A stretch of 64,000 nucleotides of DNA, taken from the NCBI GenBank assembly GCA_003260075.1, contig QLIY01000354.1, forward strand, positions 1 to 64,000. The letters run 5' to 3'. The position numbers and the translations under genes were made by a program. Source of the DNA: Phallusia mammillata (taxonomy: Eukaryota; Chordata; Ascidiacea; Phlebobranchia; Ascidiidae). This document shows, piece after piece, positions 10,101 through 23,400 of the stretch. The notes under the pieces were generated by a model. It was not told the DNA's origin and searched no databases. It saw only the letters and a list, made by a program, of their open reading frames with translations. Numbering within the stretch: position 1 is the first letter of the stretch; the number at the start of each line of letters is the position of its first letter.

Positions 10101-13100
10101 TGTAGATTTCGCTTTGCCCTGACGAAGAAACCCGCCTACGTCACAGAACAGCACCGCAATACGTCATAAACGGCTCTGTGACGTTGCACGACAACTTTGC
10201 ATTGTAATTGAATTTAATTTTGTTTGACATAAAATTCAACAATGAATTTTTATCGCTTTATATTTGCAGTGACATCACATCAGCTGACCTGGCGAAGAGA
10301 GTTCTAATTTCAGCGTGGTGCAAAAACGTTCGAACTGAACAAACTTGTTTTGCTGGTTGTATGAGTTTCGGTGTGAAGGGAATTGTTGTCGGCGAAGATG
10401 TAAGTTGTGTTGAAACATAAAATTAAGATAGTTAACTTATCACTACGACTTTAAATATCGCAGTGTTTCTTAACTTGTTTGTGCTCGTACCTTAAAAACT
10501 TGCATGTTCCCCCCCCCCTAATTTCAGCGTGGTGCAAAAACGTTCGAACTGAACAAACTTGTTTTGTTGGTTGTATGAGTTTCGGTGTGAAGGGAATTGT
10601 TGTCGGCGAAGATGTTAGTTGTGTTGAAACATAAAATTAAGATAGTTATCACGACGACTTTAAATATTGCAGTGTTTCTTTACTTTTTTGTGATCGTACC
10701 TTAAAATCTTGTATGTTTGTTTTTCGTACTAAGTTACTTCTACAATGGCTGACAGATAAAAAAAAAACTTCATTAAATAAAGTAAAACGTAGTATATATA
10801 TACATATGATACATGTGTTGCATATATACATTACGAAAATCATCTTAACAGTGCAGCAATTAGACTCTGGCAATATAAGTTTATTCGATGTTTTTCAGTA
10901 AATCATTTTTTTAAATTTCGGCTTTCAAATGGTAAAAGTTTTTTGGTCTTTGCTGTTGATTGTTAAAACTAAAACGAGCATTTTGTTTCGTCGCAGCAAA
11001 TATTACAAGGTTGGTTTTATTTTCTACGCGAATCGCTTGGAAGACGAAAACATCTCAAAGTAAAGACTGGTTCAGTTGCAAGTAAGCTTTATTTGTGGAT
11101 GTAAACATATCCAGCAGTTTTAACATTCCAAATATGCTACCTACAGCACTCACTATTCAACAATATTCAAGAAAATCAAAAGCAATGTGCCGATACAATT
11201 ATAAGTTGGCTGTAGACTGTGCACATTGATGTTTAGCTTTTTGGGATACCATCAGTTGTACGACCAATGTTTTGTCACTAGCTGCACTAATAAAACTAAA
11301 GAACAAAGAGTGTACAATGTCTGCAGCTAAAATTTAGGCATTTCAAACCTTTATAATGTAATGAAATTTACCAATTTAAAAAATTTTCTTGTGCAAAAGG
11401 CATGGAATGATTATACTTAAGCCGTACCAAAACAATTAGTTTTGTAATTTTTAAAAGTTTTGACCGAAATTTGTCTTCCTATACAGTCGCTACAACGCCG
11501 GTGAAGGCAAAACCACCCAAGCGCGACGAACGACAGGTGCAACATCAGGGAAATCCCCTTCCAGATGTGAGGTACAGCACTTTGCCCACACGAGGGCGCC
11601 ACAGTTCGCGTATAAAGTCGTCAAATGGCGTTCGAAATGCCGGTACCATACATCACAAGGTGGGCAACCTCATTGAGTTTAAGAGTTTTTGAAAAAGTTG
11701 TAAGTCGGACCGGGATTTTCGGGTTTGACTCGGGCTTTAAGTTGGAAATAAACGGGCTTGATTTGGGCCTTACTTAACACTCAACATCATTTGTACCTTA
11801 AATGTTATGAACTTTTAGTCCTACATCAGTCATTGCAAAAACATGTCGAGTTCGGGCCAGATTTTTGGCTCGCGTGTTTGTGCCGGGCCCTCGATTTCGG
11901 ACCATTAACAACACCCATTCATTATTTTAAATATTCAATCACCAAAACTACCAAACCGAAAATCACCAAAACTACCAAACGCCAATCACCAAAACTACCA
12001 AACCGGCCCTTCTGCTGCATTGCCGAAAAGACGAAAAAGATATTTTATGCCTGCATATGTACACAACACAAAATGATAAAAATTATGAGTTAGCTACTCT
12101 AGCAGCTGTTTACGCGTCGATTTGTCTGACAACACACCAGCGTCGTATAACTGTGATTATTCGATTCGTCTAGCACAAGATTATTCACACCTACTTGAGC
12201 GAGTAAATAAATACACGAAAAGAAAGTAAGAGGTTATTTCATCTTGAAACTTTCTCTCTCTATCGCTTTGTTTTAGACGAGACATCGTTCAATACAAAGC
12301 GCCAAGTTAGTGTCTGTGTAGATTGGTCTGTAGGGAAAGCGTCTAGTTTATATACATTGATTTTGTGTTATCATTTAGGCAAGGTATTGCAACAACTGTT
12401 TGTTGAAAATGTAGAGATTACTTTGAGTTCATAGTTGTGTTTTTATTAAAAATAAAAAAGTGATGTTTAGAGTTTGTTAAACTTTGGTAAATAATCGTAG
12501 CGTGCTTAGACGTCCAAGTAAACCGGATTATAGTTAACTAGTGGAGATCATGTGCAAGTTTCAACACATGACACGATTACAAAGTAAAGAACTTGCACCC
12601 CCCCCCCCAAAAAAGTGATGTTTAGAGTTTGTTAAACTTTGGTAAATAATCGTAGCTAGTATTAAAGTCATGTATCTTTTTCTATTCTTAAAGTGCTTAG
12701 ACGTCCAAGTAAACAGGATTATAGTTAACTAGTGGAGATCATGTGCAAGTTACAACACATGACACGATTACAAAGTAAAGAACTTGCATCGAAAACGCCA
12801 TCGAAATTGGATAGAACTTATGACAATAGTTTTGTCAAAATGTCTAAATAACGAAACGAATGCGTTTCATGCAACTGTATTGGCAATTTTGTTTCAAGTT
12901 AAACCTTATATCTAAGGGTAAAGCAATATGCAGAACCTTTTATCAATTTCGTAAAATTAACTAGCGCTCATTCGTTCAGGTTTACGCAGGATGTCAATGC
13001 AAGTTTTGTAACAAACAGCAACAAACCTCAAAATTCCCAACCTCCTTCTCTGTAACGAAGCTACACAAGCGACGTCACAGCCCGAGCGCGCTCGAAGCAG

Positions 13101-15564
13101 CGGTGCGTAACAAACGCCAGAAGATGCCAGGACGCTGTGACGTCACAAAGGATCCATTGTCTTCGAACTCGCGAGGCGCTCTACGGGATCTGGCGTCGGC
13201 AGGAAACATAAACGTCGCCAGTAGAAGAAATGTACACGTAAGAGTAGGGAATTCCCCCGTGCTGAAACCGCGAGAAGCCGAAGCAAAGGTTGAAAGTCCG
13301 ATGGAGCTTAAGCACGTTTCAGTTCAACGCACAGAACTAAGATCGGCTCGAATCGTTGTACCCGCTGTTCTATGCAGATTACCGCTTAGCGATTCGCGCC
13401 ATGTTGAAACAGGCGATTCAAATTCGGAAGGAAGCGGAAACGCGCAGACAACGGACGATTGTGGTTACCATAGTGACGATTTTAACAAAGAGATTCAGAA
13501 AGACGTCGAAAACGAACCCAACACCACCACAGCCGGGGTTGAAACTGAAACTGAAAACGTGAGAGATGACGTGTTTCACTTCGACCCCGCCGCATGGGAT
13601 ATATTCCGCACACCTGTTCGTGGGAGAAAAGCGGGTCGACTTTCCCTCGACGCCGGACTGAAGGCGCTTCAAGATCTGAGGGTGACTGGAGAGGGGAATA
13701 ACCTGTCAAATGACGTCATACAGGAAGACGTGTCGGAGGAAAAGACGAAGACCGGGAAGTTGTGAGTATTACGTAGCAACGAGTTGTGTTTATATCTTTA
13801 TAAAGACAGTAGCCCTTTTGTAAAACGTTGCTGTGAGGACATTGATGGATAAAACTATCTCGTTATGCTAGCTTAAGTTATCTGTTTACGTCATATGATA
13901 CATGCCTTATTAACTCCACACGACACATATGTACATCCCAAACACATAAGTGCATGTAGTGATTCCCAAAGTTTTCTATACGACGGTCTGCATAAAAATC
14001 ACCCTGAAAGCTGTTGAATGTTGATGACACCATTCAGAAAATAACTGGGATTATAAGAGTGATACAAACCAAGCGAAGACTCAAAACTTGTTTAAATACG
14101 GGACAAACTATAGAATGGCGAAGTGTTTTGTGTTCCATTGAAATATCAATGAAATATATTCTTAAAATTTACTCCATAGTATTATTAAAAGCAAACCACT
14201 AATCAACCTTTTATGACATCATAGATCGGCCTTTAAATCGTGGATTCAACGCAAAGCTTCGGACAGCACAAGTATAAATTCGAAGCAGGAGACCAACCCA
14301 TCAAAAGTTTCAAATTTTAAGCGATCTTCAAGTCTACGAAGATCAAAAAGGTTGGTAGCTGTACCCTCATGAACTCTTTCAATGCAACTAAATATGGATT
14401 TTATTTTGCAGAGAAACTTGTGAATCATGCTTTTCTTCCTGTTCAAGTCTTTCGCAGCTTCTTTCTCGTAAAGGTGATTTACCGTTCACTGTTTATGACA
14501 CAAACTATAATGTATTTGAAGTTATTAAGAGATCTTTAGAAGAAGGTGTGTGTTGTTTTTGGTCCTTTTTATAATACAAACTCATTAAGAGGTTAGATAG
14601 AAAAGAAAAAGCGTATATATTTTAGTTTCCATTATATTTACTTAGTTTTCGTCCAGAAATGTTGTCCAATTTACACAAAAGGTGTGTATTAATATATATT
14701 TTTTTTTTTTGATAACACACCCCCCCCCCTTATATTTACTTAGTTTTCGTCCAGAAATGTTGTCCAATTTACACAAAGGTTTTTTTTTTTTTTGATAACA
14801 CTTTGGCTTACCCACCAGCCCCCAACACAATTTTAATCCCGACAGTATTTGGTTTTGACAATTAAACTTAACCAGTCAAAGCTCAAAAGTACTAAAGCGA
14901 TTTTTCTTAGATTAAAAACCAAACAAGAAAAGCAGGATGTGAAAAAATATTGTTTTGCTCCGCAGGAGGCACAAACGCATTTCGTTCGTTTCTTCAAAGC
15001 GAGTTCAGCGACGAAAATCTCGATTTCTGGCTCGAGTGCGAATCATTCAAGCGTGTCAGAGGCGCCGCCAAAATCCACAAGGTGGCGACAAAGATCTTCA
15101 ACCAGTTTCTTGTCGGGGATTCCCCCTCGGAGGTAAGGTTTCATGCAAATACTCAAATTATGATTTTTTTGGTTTTGTTTAGATTATGATTTTGTTTGTT
15201 ATATTTCTGCTAAACTTAAGTGTTTTAACTATTCATTATCTGTTAAAATTCATACACATTTTTTAAGATAAATTTATATAAAGGGCAATTTGTTTTTTTG
15301 TTCACAAAACGTTGTAAAAATAAACGCTAAAAATAAAGAGAAGATTTTTTAGCTGGATTTTATTTGATAAAAGAACTTTATGTCTCGCAGATTAATGTGG
15401 ATTCGTCAACACGAGATGAAGTGAAGTCAAAATTAGAAACACCCAGTCTGGAAATGTTTGATGAAGCGCAAGAAAGAATTTTCAAATTAATGGAACAAGA
15501 TTCTTTTCGTCGTTTTCTTGTGTCAGATTTTGCTCACAAATGCAAAACTCACGCGACTTCGTAA
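7169..15564 (+). CDS. rgs3-like: RGS3-like regulator of G-protein signalling (C2 + RGS), plus-strand paralog
   Basis: Eleven exons keep one frame (about 703 aa): 7169-7361, 8541-8662 (or duplicate 9859-9980), 10106-10203, 10270-10399, 10997-11081, 11487-11659, 12980-13761, 14225-14350, 14412-14473, 14966-15132, 15391-15564. The C2 domain starts GQMKMVLCG and includes GCMSFGVKGI and GWFYFLRESLGRRKHLKV, very like RGS3. The RGS domain starts AFRSFLQSEFSDENLDFW and ends FKLMEQDSFRRFLVSD, with the usual E-N-x-x-F-W core. The protein should speed GTP hydrolysis by G-alpha at membranes. No PDZ domain is seen, unlike long vertebrate RGS3. The linker (exons 6-8) is basic and Ser-rich with DDCGYHSDD. 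An AATAAA lies at 15610. The exon 7 start follows homology with the minus-strand paralog. Confidence 0.87.
7806..9117. repeat. First copy of a ~1.3 kb direct duplication carrying the first C2 exon
   Basis: Sequence from AGTTTCTGCTTACATTCC onward recurs after the C run 9118-9127 (from 9128 to about 10.1 kb) with small differences. The duplicated exon copies 8541-8662 and 9859-9980 encode the same protein segment. Copy one stops 10 nt into the next exon (ATTTCGCTT) at the C run, as an unmerged haplotype contig end would. It also holds an extra ~340 bp that copy two lacks. Confidence 0.85.
8801..8981. mobile_element. pogo/Tigger-like MITE
   Basis: Inverted termini ACCTCGGTTAAACCGA at the left and the complement of ACCTCGGTTTATCAGG at the right, flanked by TA. 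ACCTCGGTT(T/A)A termini are typical of pogo/Tigger family elements. It lies in the segment present in one copy of the duplicated C2 exon region and absent in the other. No coding capacity. Confidence 0.7.
10519..10730 (+). repeat. Partial duplicate of C2 exon 4 after a C run
   Basis: After the C run 10509-10518 the sequence restarts inside exon 4 (at the TAATTTCAGCGTGG words also found near 10305) and repeats the exon end, its GTTAGT/GTAAGT donor and the following intron. It is truncated at its 5' side and best treated as an overlap copy, not as an extra exon. Confidence 0.8.
11937..12006. repeat. Short minisatellite, ~23-24 bp unit x3
   Basis: Three consecutive units of AATCACCAAAACTACCAAAC plus 3-4 variable bases, starting at 11937, 11961 and 11984, in an intron of the plus-strand RGS gene. 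Confidence 0.85.
12609..12790. repeat. Duplicated intron segment after a C run
   Basis: The stretch AAAAAAGTGATGTTTAGAG... before the C run 12598-12608 recurs directly after it, one copy carrying about 35 extra bases. It is intronic to the RGS gene. Confidence 0.8.
14640..14806. repeat. Duplicated intron segment around C run 14720-14729
   Basis: The words ACTTAGTTTTCGTCCAGAAA and the following T tract occur on both sides of the 10-nt C run. Intronic, between the two exons coding the start of the RGS domain. Confidence 0.8.
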
Positions 15565-15786
15565 TATTGCGTTGTTTTGTTTTGTTTGTTTTCTCTGCTG
15601 CTTTGCGAAAATAAATCAAAAAGTCGTTATATGTGGAGATTTACAATGATGCTCAGTTGTCTCAGTTGTCAATGTAATTTAATGTATGCAGCCATTTTGA
15701 GAACGCATTTATTGTTTCATTTTCCTTTTATTATTTATTATGTTTTTGTTGATACATAGTTCGTTGTTGAGAGAATACATGTAAAG

Positions 15787-15862
15787 GAAGTGGGATTAGA
15801 ACCAACAACCTAACGAGCATAACACGGTTATGAAACTGTCAGGCTATTTCGAGCGCTTAAAA
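15787..15862 (-). repeat. tRNA-like SINE fragment
   Basis: On the minus strand the stretch ends GGTTGTTGGTTCTAATCCC, a Pol III B-box-like sequence, and an A-box-like ATAGCCTGACAGTTTC lies about 35 nt earlier. It does not fold cleanly into a complete tRNA with acceptor stem, so it is called a tRNA-derived repeat. Confidence 0.55.
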
Positions 15863-16012
15863 AAGCATACGCAAACGCAAAAAAACGGGTTTTATCTGAG
15901 AAGTTAGAATATATGCTCAAGATCAATTGTAACCATTTAGCTTTCCGCTATTAAAAAACAAAAAAATACAAAAGCCTTTTGTTTATCGTACTTTGCATTT
16001 CTTAATTTGCAT

Positions 16013-16189
16013 CGATAAGGTTAGTTTTCAAACGTTAGCATGTACAACATCTTACTGAAATACTTTGTGTTGTTCGATACACCATCAAACAGACTCCCCC
16101 CCCCCTCGATAAGGTTAGTTTTCAAACGTTAGCATGTACAACATCTTACTGAAGCACTTTGTGTTGTTGGATACATCATCAAACAGACG

Positions 16190-16274
<85 letters not shown>

Positions 16275-16915
16275 AAATATAGATTTATCGTGTGAAGGGA
16301 AAAGTTTGAACTGTTATGTACGGTTGACTCCTGTATTGCTTCCTTTGTTGTGAGGTGACAATGCAACACACGGGCCACAAATGTTTCTCTGCAACAAACC
16401 GTGCGAAAATGCTTGTCTCGGGACTTTGGACTTTGGAATTGTGACTTAAGAGACAATAAAAGTCTAATTTGTTTGTTTATGTTTCATTTTTATCCCTGAA
16501 TACGTTGTGCTCACAATGTATGCCCTGTCAAATTGCCTGTTTTCAAGCTCGTTTAACCTTTTTTTATTTGAATTTTTCGACTTTGGCTCCCCCCCCCCCG
16601 AAATATAGATTTATCGTGTGAAGGGAAAAGTTTGAACTGTTATGTACAGTTGACTCCTGTATTGCTTCCTTTGTTGTGAGGTGACAATACAACACACGGG
16701 CCACAAATGTTTCTCTACAACAAACCGTGCGAAAATACTTGTCTCGAGACTTTGGACTTTGGAATTGTGACTTAAGAGACAATAAGGGTCTAACGCTGTT
16801 TGTTTTTGTTTCATTTTTATCCCTGAATACGTTGTGCTCACAATGTATGCCCTGTCAAATTGCCTGTTTTCAAGTTAATTGAACCTTTTTTTATTTGAAT
16901 TTTTCGACTTTAGAC
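16013..16915. repeat. Nested duplicated blocks between the convergent RGS genes
   Basis: Two block pairs: GATAAGGTTAGTTTTC... occurs before and after the C run 16096-16105, and GAAATATAGATTTATCG... occurs after the long C run 16190-16273 and again after the C run 16589-16599. Copies differ by scattered substitutions. No coding frame other than homopolymer-derived ones. Confidence 0.85.
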
Positions 16916-17080
16916 TATTGGTGACTTTAATTTAGTTGAACCCATTGGTTTTCACTTGGTGGGAACAACGCTGCTTAAGTTTTTGCTCAGAAAAATGCAA
17001 GCGGCCAAGGCGGGATTAGAACCCACAACCTTACGAACACAAGGCGGTTGCGCTAACTCGATCAACTAGGCTAACAGGTT
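16815..17080 (-). repeat. tRNA-derived SINE
   Basis: On the minus strand, 16998-17078 reads as a tRNA-like head: TAGCCTAGTTGATCGAGTTA (A-box side) and GGTTGTGGGTTCTAATCCC (B box). The body, with GAATACGTTGTGCTCACAAT and a TTTTTATTTGAATTTTTCGA segment, recurs around 38.8-39.05 kb with the same order of blocks, so it is a dispersed SINE family and not a single tRNA gene. Confidence 0.7.
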
Positions 17081-17449
17081 TTAATTTTAGACACAATCGT
17101 GTTTGAGAGTGGATTTATTTCCTAGTACAAAAGCAAAAATAGCAACGTACACAAAAATACATGACAAAAGCTGGAACTTTGAAGACGAAGTAGAACGGTG
17201 ATGTGCAAATTGTTGAACGAAGAAAAAATAGAATCTGAAAAATAAAAAGTTCACGTTTTAGTTTACTGAGAAAAATCTTTAAAACACAAGATGCAGATAT
17301 TTCAGAATTTATCAAAAACACAGTCACACACCATATATTGAAATTTCACACATTTTGCTTTAGCTCACCTATTGTGTTTGTGTGACACCACGTGGTAAAA
17401 GTAATTTGCAGTGAAACTGGGTCAAAGTTGACAGCATCTTGTAAAGTTA

Positions 17450-20400
17450 TTATGCTTTGCATTTGTGAGCAAGATCTGACACCAAAAATCTCCGAAACGA
17501 ATCTCTCTCCATCAATTTGAAGATTCGAATCTGAGCTGCTTCAAACGTATCAGGGCTGACGTCGTTTAGTTTTTGTTTTGTTTCGTCGCGAATGTGACCG
17601 TCAACATTAATCTAAAGAAAAATTTAAAGTTTAAAGTCATGACAAAACGCTGCAAAATCTTTAGAAAGGTTGATTGACAGTAGAAAGATTTTAAAATTTT
17701 TGGAAGAAATAAAATAATAGTCCACATAAGAAGTCGGTTTAATGATTTTTACGTTAATTAACCTTTCAAGTAATAGAGTTATGATAAACTACTAGTTTAA
17801 TCTAAATTAGTTTCTAAACTTTTATTTCACTTCCACCAAACTTGTATAAAATTACACAAAAGTGTCAATTATTTTCACCAAAAATAGTTACGTTGGATGG
17901 TTGACTAATTTCCTAAATCCATAAGACATCAATACACACCTCATTAGGAGATCCCGTTGCTACGTAACGCTCATATATCTTTAGCGCCACCTTACGAGCT
18001 TTACTGGGCTTGGTAAGTTTGAAATTTTGGCAATCCACCCAGAAATCGATGTTTTCTTCGCTGAACTCGCGTTGAAGGAAAACACGGAAAGCGGCAAGGC
18101 CTCCTTTCTTTTCGAGCAGTTCAGATAAGTTTTGTACATTCCCGAAACAGTTGTCACAGGCGTTTCTGCAAAATAAAAAGTGTTGTAAATATTTGATAAA
18201 CAAAAGTGTGAGCTTAAGATTTTTTTAATGATAATTGTCTATTACTTGAAATATTTGTGTGTGTGATAAAATTTTAAATTACCTTTTGGGTTTTCGCAGA
18301 CTTGCCGTCCTTCGAAGTTTATTTGCTTCAATTTCGCACCGACGTTGACTTTGAGAAGCTTTCAAGGTCACAACAGGTCGATGTTGCCCATCTACGTCAC
18401 CAGCCCGACGATGTAACCAAGTTTTAATTGAAAAACTAAAACAAAAAACGAAAAAAAATGAATAAATTTGCAAAGAAAAACCTAAGAATAAATTTGAATG
18501 AAAATAATTCTTACAATTTTCCAGACTTTGATTTTTCTTCGACATCTTTAGTGATGACGTCATTCGGATCAACGAACCCGTCGCATGTTTTAATGAGGTC
18601 ATTAATGACGTTGCAACCGTCGACTGGTGCATTGTGGCATGCTTCTTCCTTTACGTCACCGGGCAAATAAACGTAATCGGAATCGGTCGAAGATTGTTGT
18701 GACGGCGACGATTCCTCTGACGTAGTCGATGACGTAGACACACCGGTGTCACTATGGTAACCACGATCGTCAGAGTCAGGTGACGAAGGTTGAGCTTCGC
18801 TGTCGAACTCGAATTTGATTGGTTGAACGTTTCTGACTCGGAGATGCCGCAGTTTTGAAACACTGTCACTTGGTTTCTTCAGTTCATCAACCATTAACCC
18901 CTTCTTACAGCCATGTAGTGAAGTAGGCGACACGATACGTGCTGACCGCGTTTCCATTCGATGAAGAGAAGCTTCCTTGAGCTCGCCTTTACCCACAAAT
19001 ACGTCATCATCTTCGGTGATTTTATCCGGGTCGGCGCAGTAGCTGATGCGAGATAGGAGCAAATCGTTCGAGGAATAATTCTTCCTCTGCAAATTCCGCC
19101 TCCCGCACGGCGTCTTCGTTCCCGCTTTCTGCATTGTACCGCCTGTGACGTCACAAGAGCGCTTCTCGACCGCCTGACCAATGCTACGACGCGACACTGA
19201 TGACGTAACAATTGGGCTGCCCCCCTGGTTTGGAATTCGCTCCCCCAAGTCGTAGTAAACGACCCCTGGGGTTGAGACCCCACCCGAAACGCGACGACGC
19301 TTGTTGATTTTAGAAAGTCGTCTACGCTCTCTGTCTACTTCGTCCACAGTGCAGCAGCTGCACGAGCATCGATCGTAAACACAAGTCTGCAAAGAAACAA
19401 AACATTTTATTACTAACTGTTAATTGTAATGAGCACTTGAATCTGCCTTGAATGCGGGAATGCTTGCTAACTATTGCAGCATATTACACATGTCATTTCT
19501 GCAGAAGTTGTTGCACATAAACAGTTTATTGGTAAATTTCGAACCAACGGCACAAACTTTGTAACTTTTATATTTTGTCCATAAACACCTCAGCATATGT
19601 GTAACTTTGTTTTAGCTAAAATAGGTTTAAACTACAACAAAAATCCTTTCGAGTCCTGAAATACTGCTTTTCTAATCTACTAATGTTTAAGTGAAAAAAA
19701 AAAACTATCTTTATGAACTATATTACACAATTCTAAATTTCAAATCTGTCTGTGTCACTGCCTTGCTCATGGCAAAGCAATTTGAACGTGGATTGTTCGG
19801 TCACGGGACTGCATTATGACGAAATATAGGGAAGAAGTCGGTTCAAGCTGGAGGGAAGTTATTACCTTGGCATAACCGCTCGCCAATGAGCTGTCGCTGC
19901 TTCCTGAGCGGTTCGAGAACCTTCTGCGGGAAGTTTGGGATCGAATCTGGTTCCCGCAATTACTTCCGCTCCCACTGTCACGTGATTGTGTATGCTGTCG
20001 CGGTGTGCGGTGACGTTTTGCTGCTAAACAACAAAAAAATGTTTTTGAAAATTAAAAAATAATTAAAAGTTTGTGATTTATTTTTTACACGTAATTTATT
20101 TGTCATTTAATAAAACTAATTTTGAGCTTAATGCTGTATTTGCTATGCTTGTTTTTTTAAACAGTTTTTTAACCTCTGTCTAAAATTTCAGTTGTTTTGT
20201 TTATTTTTCGTTCAAATTTAGTTAATTAAATGTTCATTTAAGTTGGGATTGCTTATTTATGAACTAACATCAAACATCTGCAAAAATGCATCGAACTTTT
20301 CCTGTCAGCAATCTAACGAGTCACTGAAGTGATTTGAAACAATGCCCAACAATCGCTATTATTACATCACTATTCAAAGAGCGCTTTTCATCACAGGAAG

Positions 20401-23400
20401 GCAATCTGTTTGCTAGCACTCATGCGGTTTGGCTTACCTTCAGTGGATGAGAGGAGCTTGACTTTCAGGTGCTTTCTACGTCCGAGGTTTTCGCGAAGGA
20501 AATAATACCAGCCTTGAATGATCTGATACAAATAGCAAAGAGTTTTAGGACCAAGTTTGTATTTATCATCTGAAGTTACTGGATTTTCAGGATTTTACCT
20601 CTTGGTTATTAATGATGTTTCTTATTCCGAAGCTCATGCATCCAATAAACACCGAGCGCTCAGAATCTAAGGTTTTGCTCCAAGCAGAGATCAACAAACG
20701 CTTTGAGGCGTCGCGATGGTTAATGTCACTGCAAGAAAAAATAACAATTAACCCACCGCGATTAACCCACTGATGTCAATTAAATTTTAAAAAAATTGCA
20801 AAGTTACTAAACAACTTTGAATAAGATTACTTACAAGGAAAATGTGTCGTGGAGGGTAGTGACGTCATCGTCAACACGTTCCGCTTTAGTTCTATGACGT
20901 ATGCGACTTTCAGTGTCGGGTGCAAGGGAAATCTGCGAACACAACACAGTTAAATACCAAGTATTAAACTCAACGTCGCCACCGTGCGGTGATAATGTTA
21001 CAGAATATTCCAACACAAGATGTCGCACTCACCTTCAGGTAAACTTGGTTGGGAACGCCGGATACTTTGCAAACTTGTTTGAAGGATTTTAGGCCGAGAA
21101 AAGTGACGGTGAGTTTTTTCGAAGTTCCACATACCACCAGCTTCAACTGACCTATGTGACGAAACAATGCATCATTATTATGCTGTTGAAATACTCGTTC
21201 TTACAACGCAAGCTTGTAGACAATTGGTCCCCCCCCCCGGGAAATCTGCGAACACAACACAGTTAAATACCAAGTATTAAACTCAATATCGCCTCCATGT
21301 GGTAATAATGTTACAGAATATTCCGACACAAGGTGTCGCACTCACCTTCAGGTAAACTTGGTTGGGCACGCCGGATACTTTGCAGACTTGTTTGAAGGAT
21401 TTTAGGCCGAGAAAAGTGACGGTGAGTTTTTTCGAAGTTCCACAAACCACCAGCTTCAATTGACCTATGTGACCGAAACACTGCATCATTATTACGCTGT
21501 TGAAATACTCGTTCTTACAACGCAAGCTTGTAGACAGTTGGTTATTGAACAAAACTGCACCAGACACCCACCTCTTAATTTTAATCCATGCATGTTTATC
21601 AAATTTAATAATTTTTACTATCTTATAATTAATTTTGGTCGCTGCAAAATTTTCAAAATACAAATAATCAGTAAATTCGTCTAAACTGAAAAACTTTATA
21701 ATGTAGTATTACAACCACTATCTGGCACATTTATATTTCTGCATGTAATTTAAGAAACTTTCGCTCAGTTGCGAGTCCTCTAACTGATGAACGATTCTGA
21801 TCAATGCCTTCTGTTTATCTGCTCGTAAAATGCACGAGATGAACGAATGCGCGAGTTTTTTACGAGCTGGATTCGCATTTTTTCTTTTTCGCGTCACAAT
21901 AGCGCAGCGGCATCTCTAAGATTCAAAGCAATTTTCACACGCACTAAATTGCGCCACGCGTCGAGAAAAGAAAAATATTTTCAAGTCTTTGTTTCGTCCT
22001 TTCAACTTAAAACTACCAGCGAAAAAGTTGTGTTAAACTCTTCTAATATTTCGCCGCAATAGACCACATGGCATGAATCGTTTATTACATCATAACAGCA
22101 TGAAAAGAATATTTCAGACCCTTGCTTGGTGACAAAATGGCCTTTATAAATTTAACAATACAGTCATCAAAAACAAACGAATTTTAAAGTAAAATTCAGA
22201 AACAAACGTAATTAAGTAAAATTCGTATTTTAAAAAACTAAACGCAAACTTCGTGTTTTTGAAAAGCTATTTTAAAGGTTTGAGTTTAGCAGGTAAAACA
22301 TAACAAAAGTGTGGAAGCGTGTCCATTTTCTACGTTGCATTTCGGCCTGTTTAATGTGGGATTATTGAAACCTGCTGACCTGATGAAACAGGGTAAGTGG
22401 TTTAATGCGAAAAACCTGCTATGACTCCATCCTAAGTCACTAAGGTGTGTTTGCAAGGCTTCCAAAATCTCCTACTCTTATCCCATCCGCATTAAATCAG
22501 ACAAAGAGGTGACAGGTCCATGAGAAAATTTTTGTTGTCGAAATTTTGGTATTTTACCACGGATTTAAAAATACGGACCCACGCTTTTATTTGCAACCCT
22601 AAAATCGCAAGTCTAAAAATGTATTTAAATTTCGCTAAACCAAAAACTGTTCAAAAACGTGGGAAAAACATTCGCCATAGTTTACAATTTTTACAAACTC
22701 CTCTCATAGATTGAAACCCCCCCCCCCTAAAATCGCAAGTCTAAAAATGTATTTAAATTTCGCTAAACCAAAAAGTGTTCAACAACGTGGGAAAAACATT
22801 CGCCATAGTTTACAATTTTTACGAACTCCTCTCATAGATTGCACATGCGTCCTACATCTGAAGACAATCTATACAAACAGAAACCCACTTTAAACCATCT
22901 CTTATTGTTTTACAGCTCAAAGAGTCTTTTTGTGCTTCAACTTTTCGCACGAGCCACTGAGAAACTCACGCTTCAAGTTCTCACGCGTCATGCCGCTATG
23001 TCATACTGTGACGTAACAATGCCCGTCGCGATGTGACAAAGAAGTATCGTTTTTGCAAGCGATAGTGAGACGGTGCAACCCACAGGTGGATAACTTGGGT
23101 AAATAATACCACATAATCGTTTGGCAGTTTACCTAGATTTAGCTAATACATGGGAAGTGATTATAAGACTAGAGCTTATAATAAAATCGCAGACAGTTCG
23201 ATAATAGGCGATATTTTTTAATTCGGCTCCGAATTTATCGATAAAATTATTTTTTATCGATTTTGCGACGTTAATTCAACTAAATTGTCAATTTGACCGT
23301 AAATTTTATCGCAACTTTCAATAATTTTTGTTAAATCTATTATTGCGCCCAAAAACCTACAAACCATTAACGTCACATTGGTTTAAATTTGGAATCCAAA

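Noticed and set aside
16115..16456. Open frame with a long glycine run (minus) and a proline run on the plus strand
   Set aside because: Produced by an 84-nt C run within duplicated non-coding sequence.
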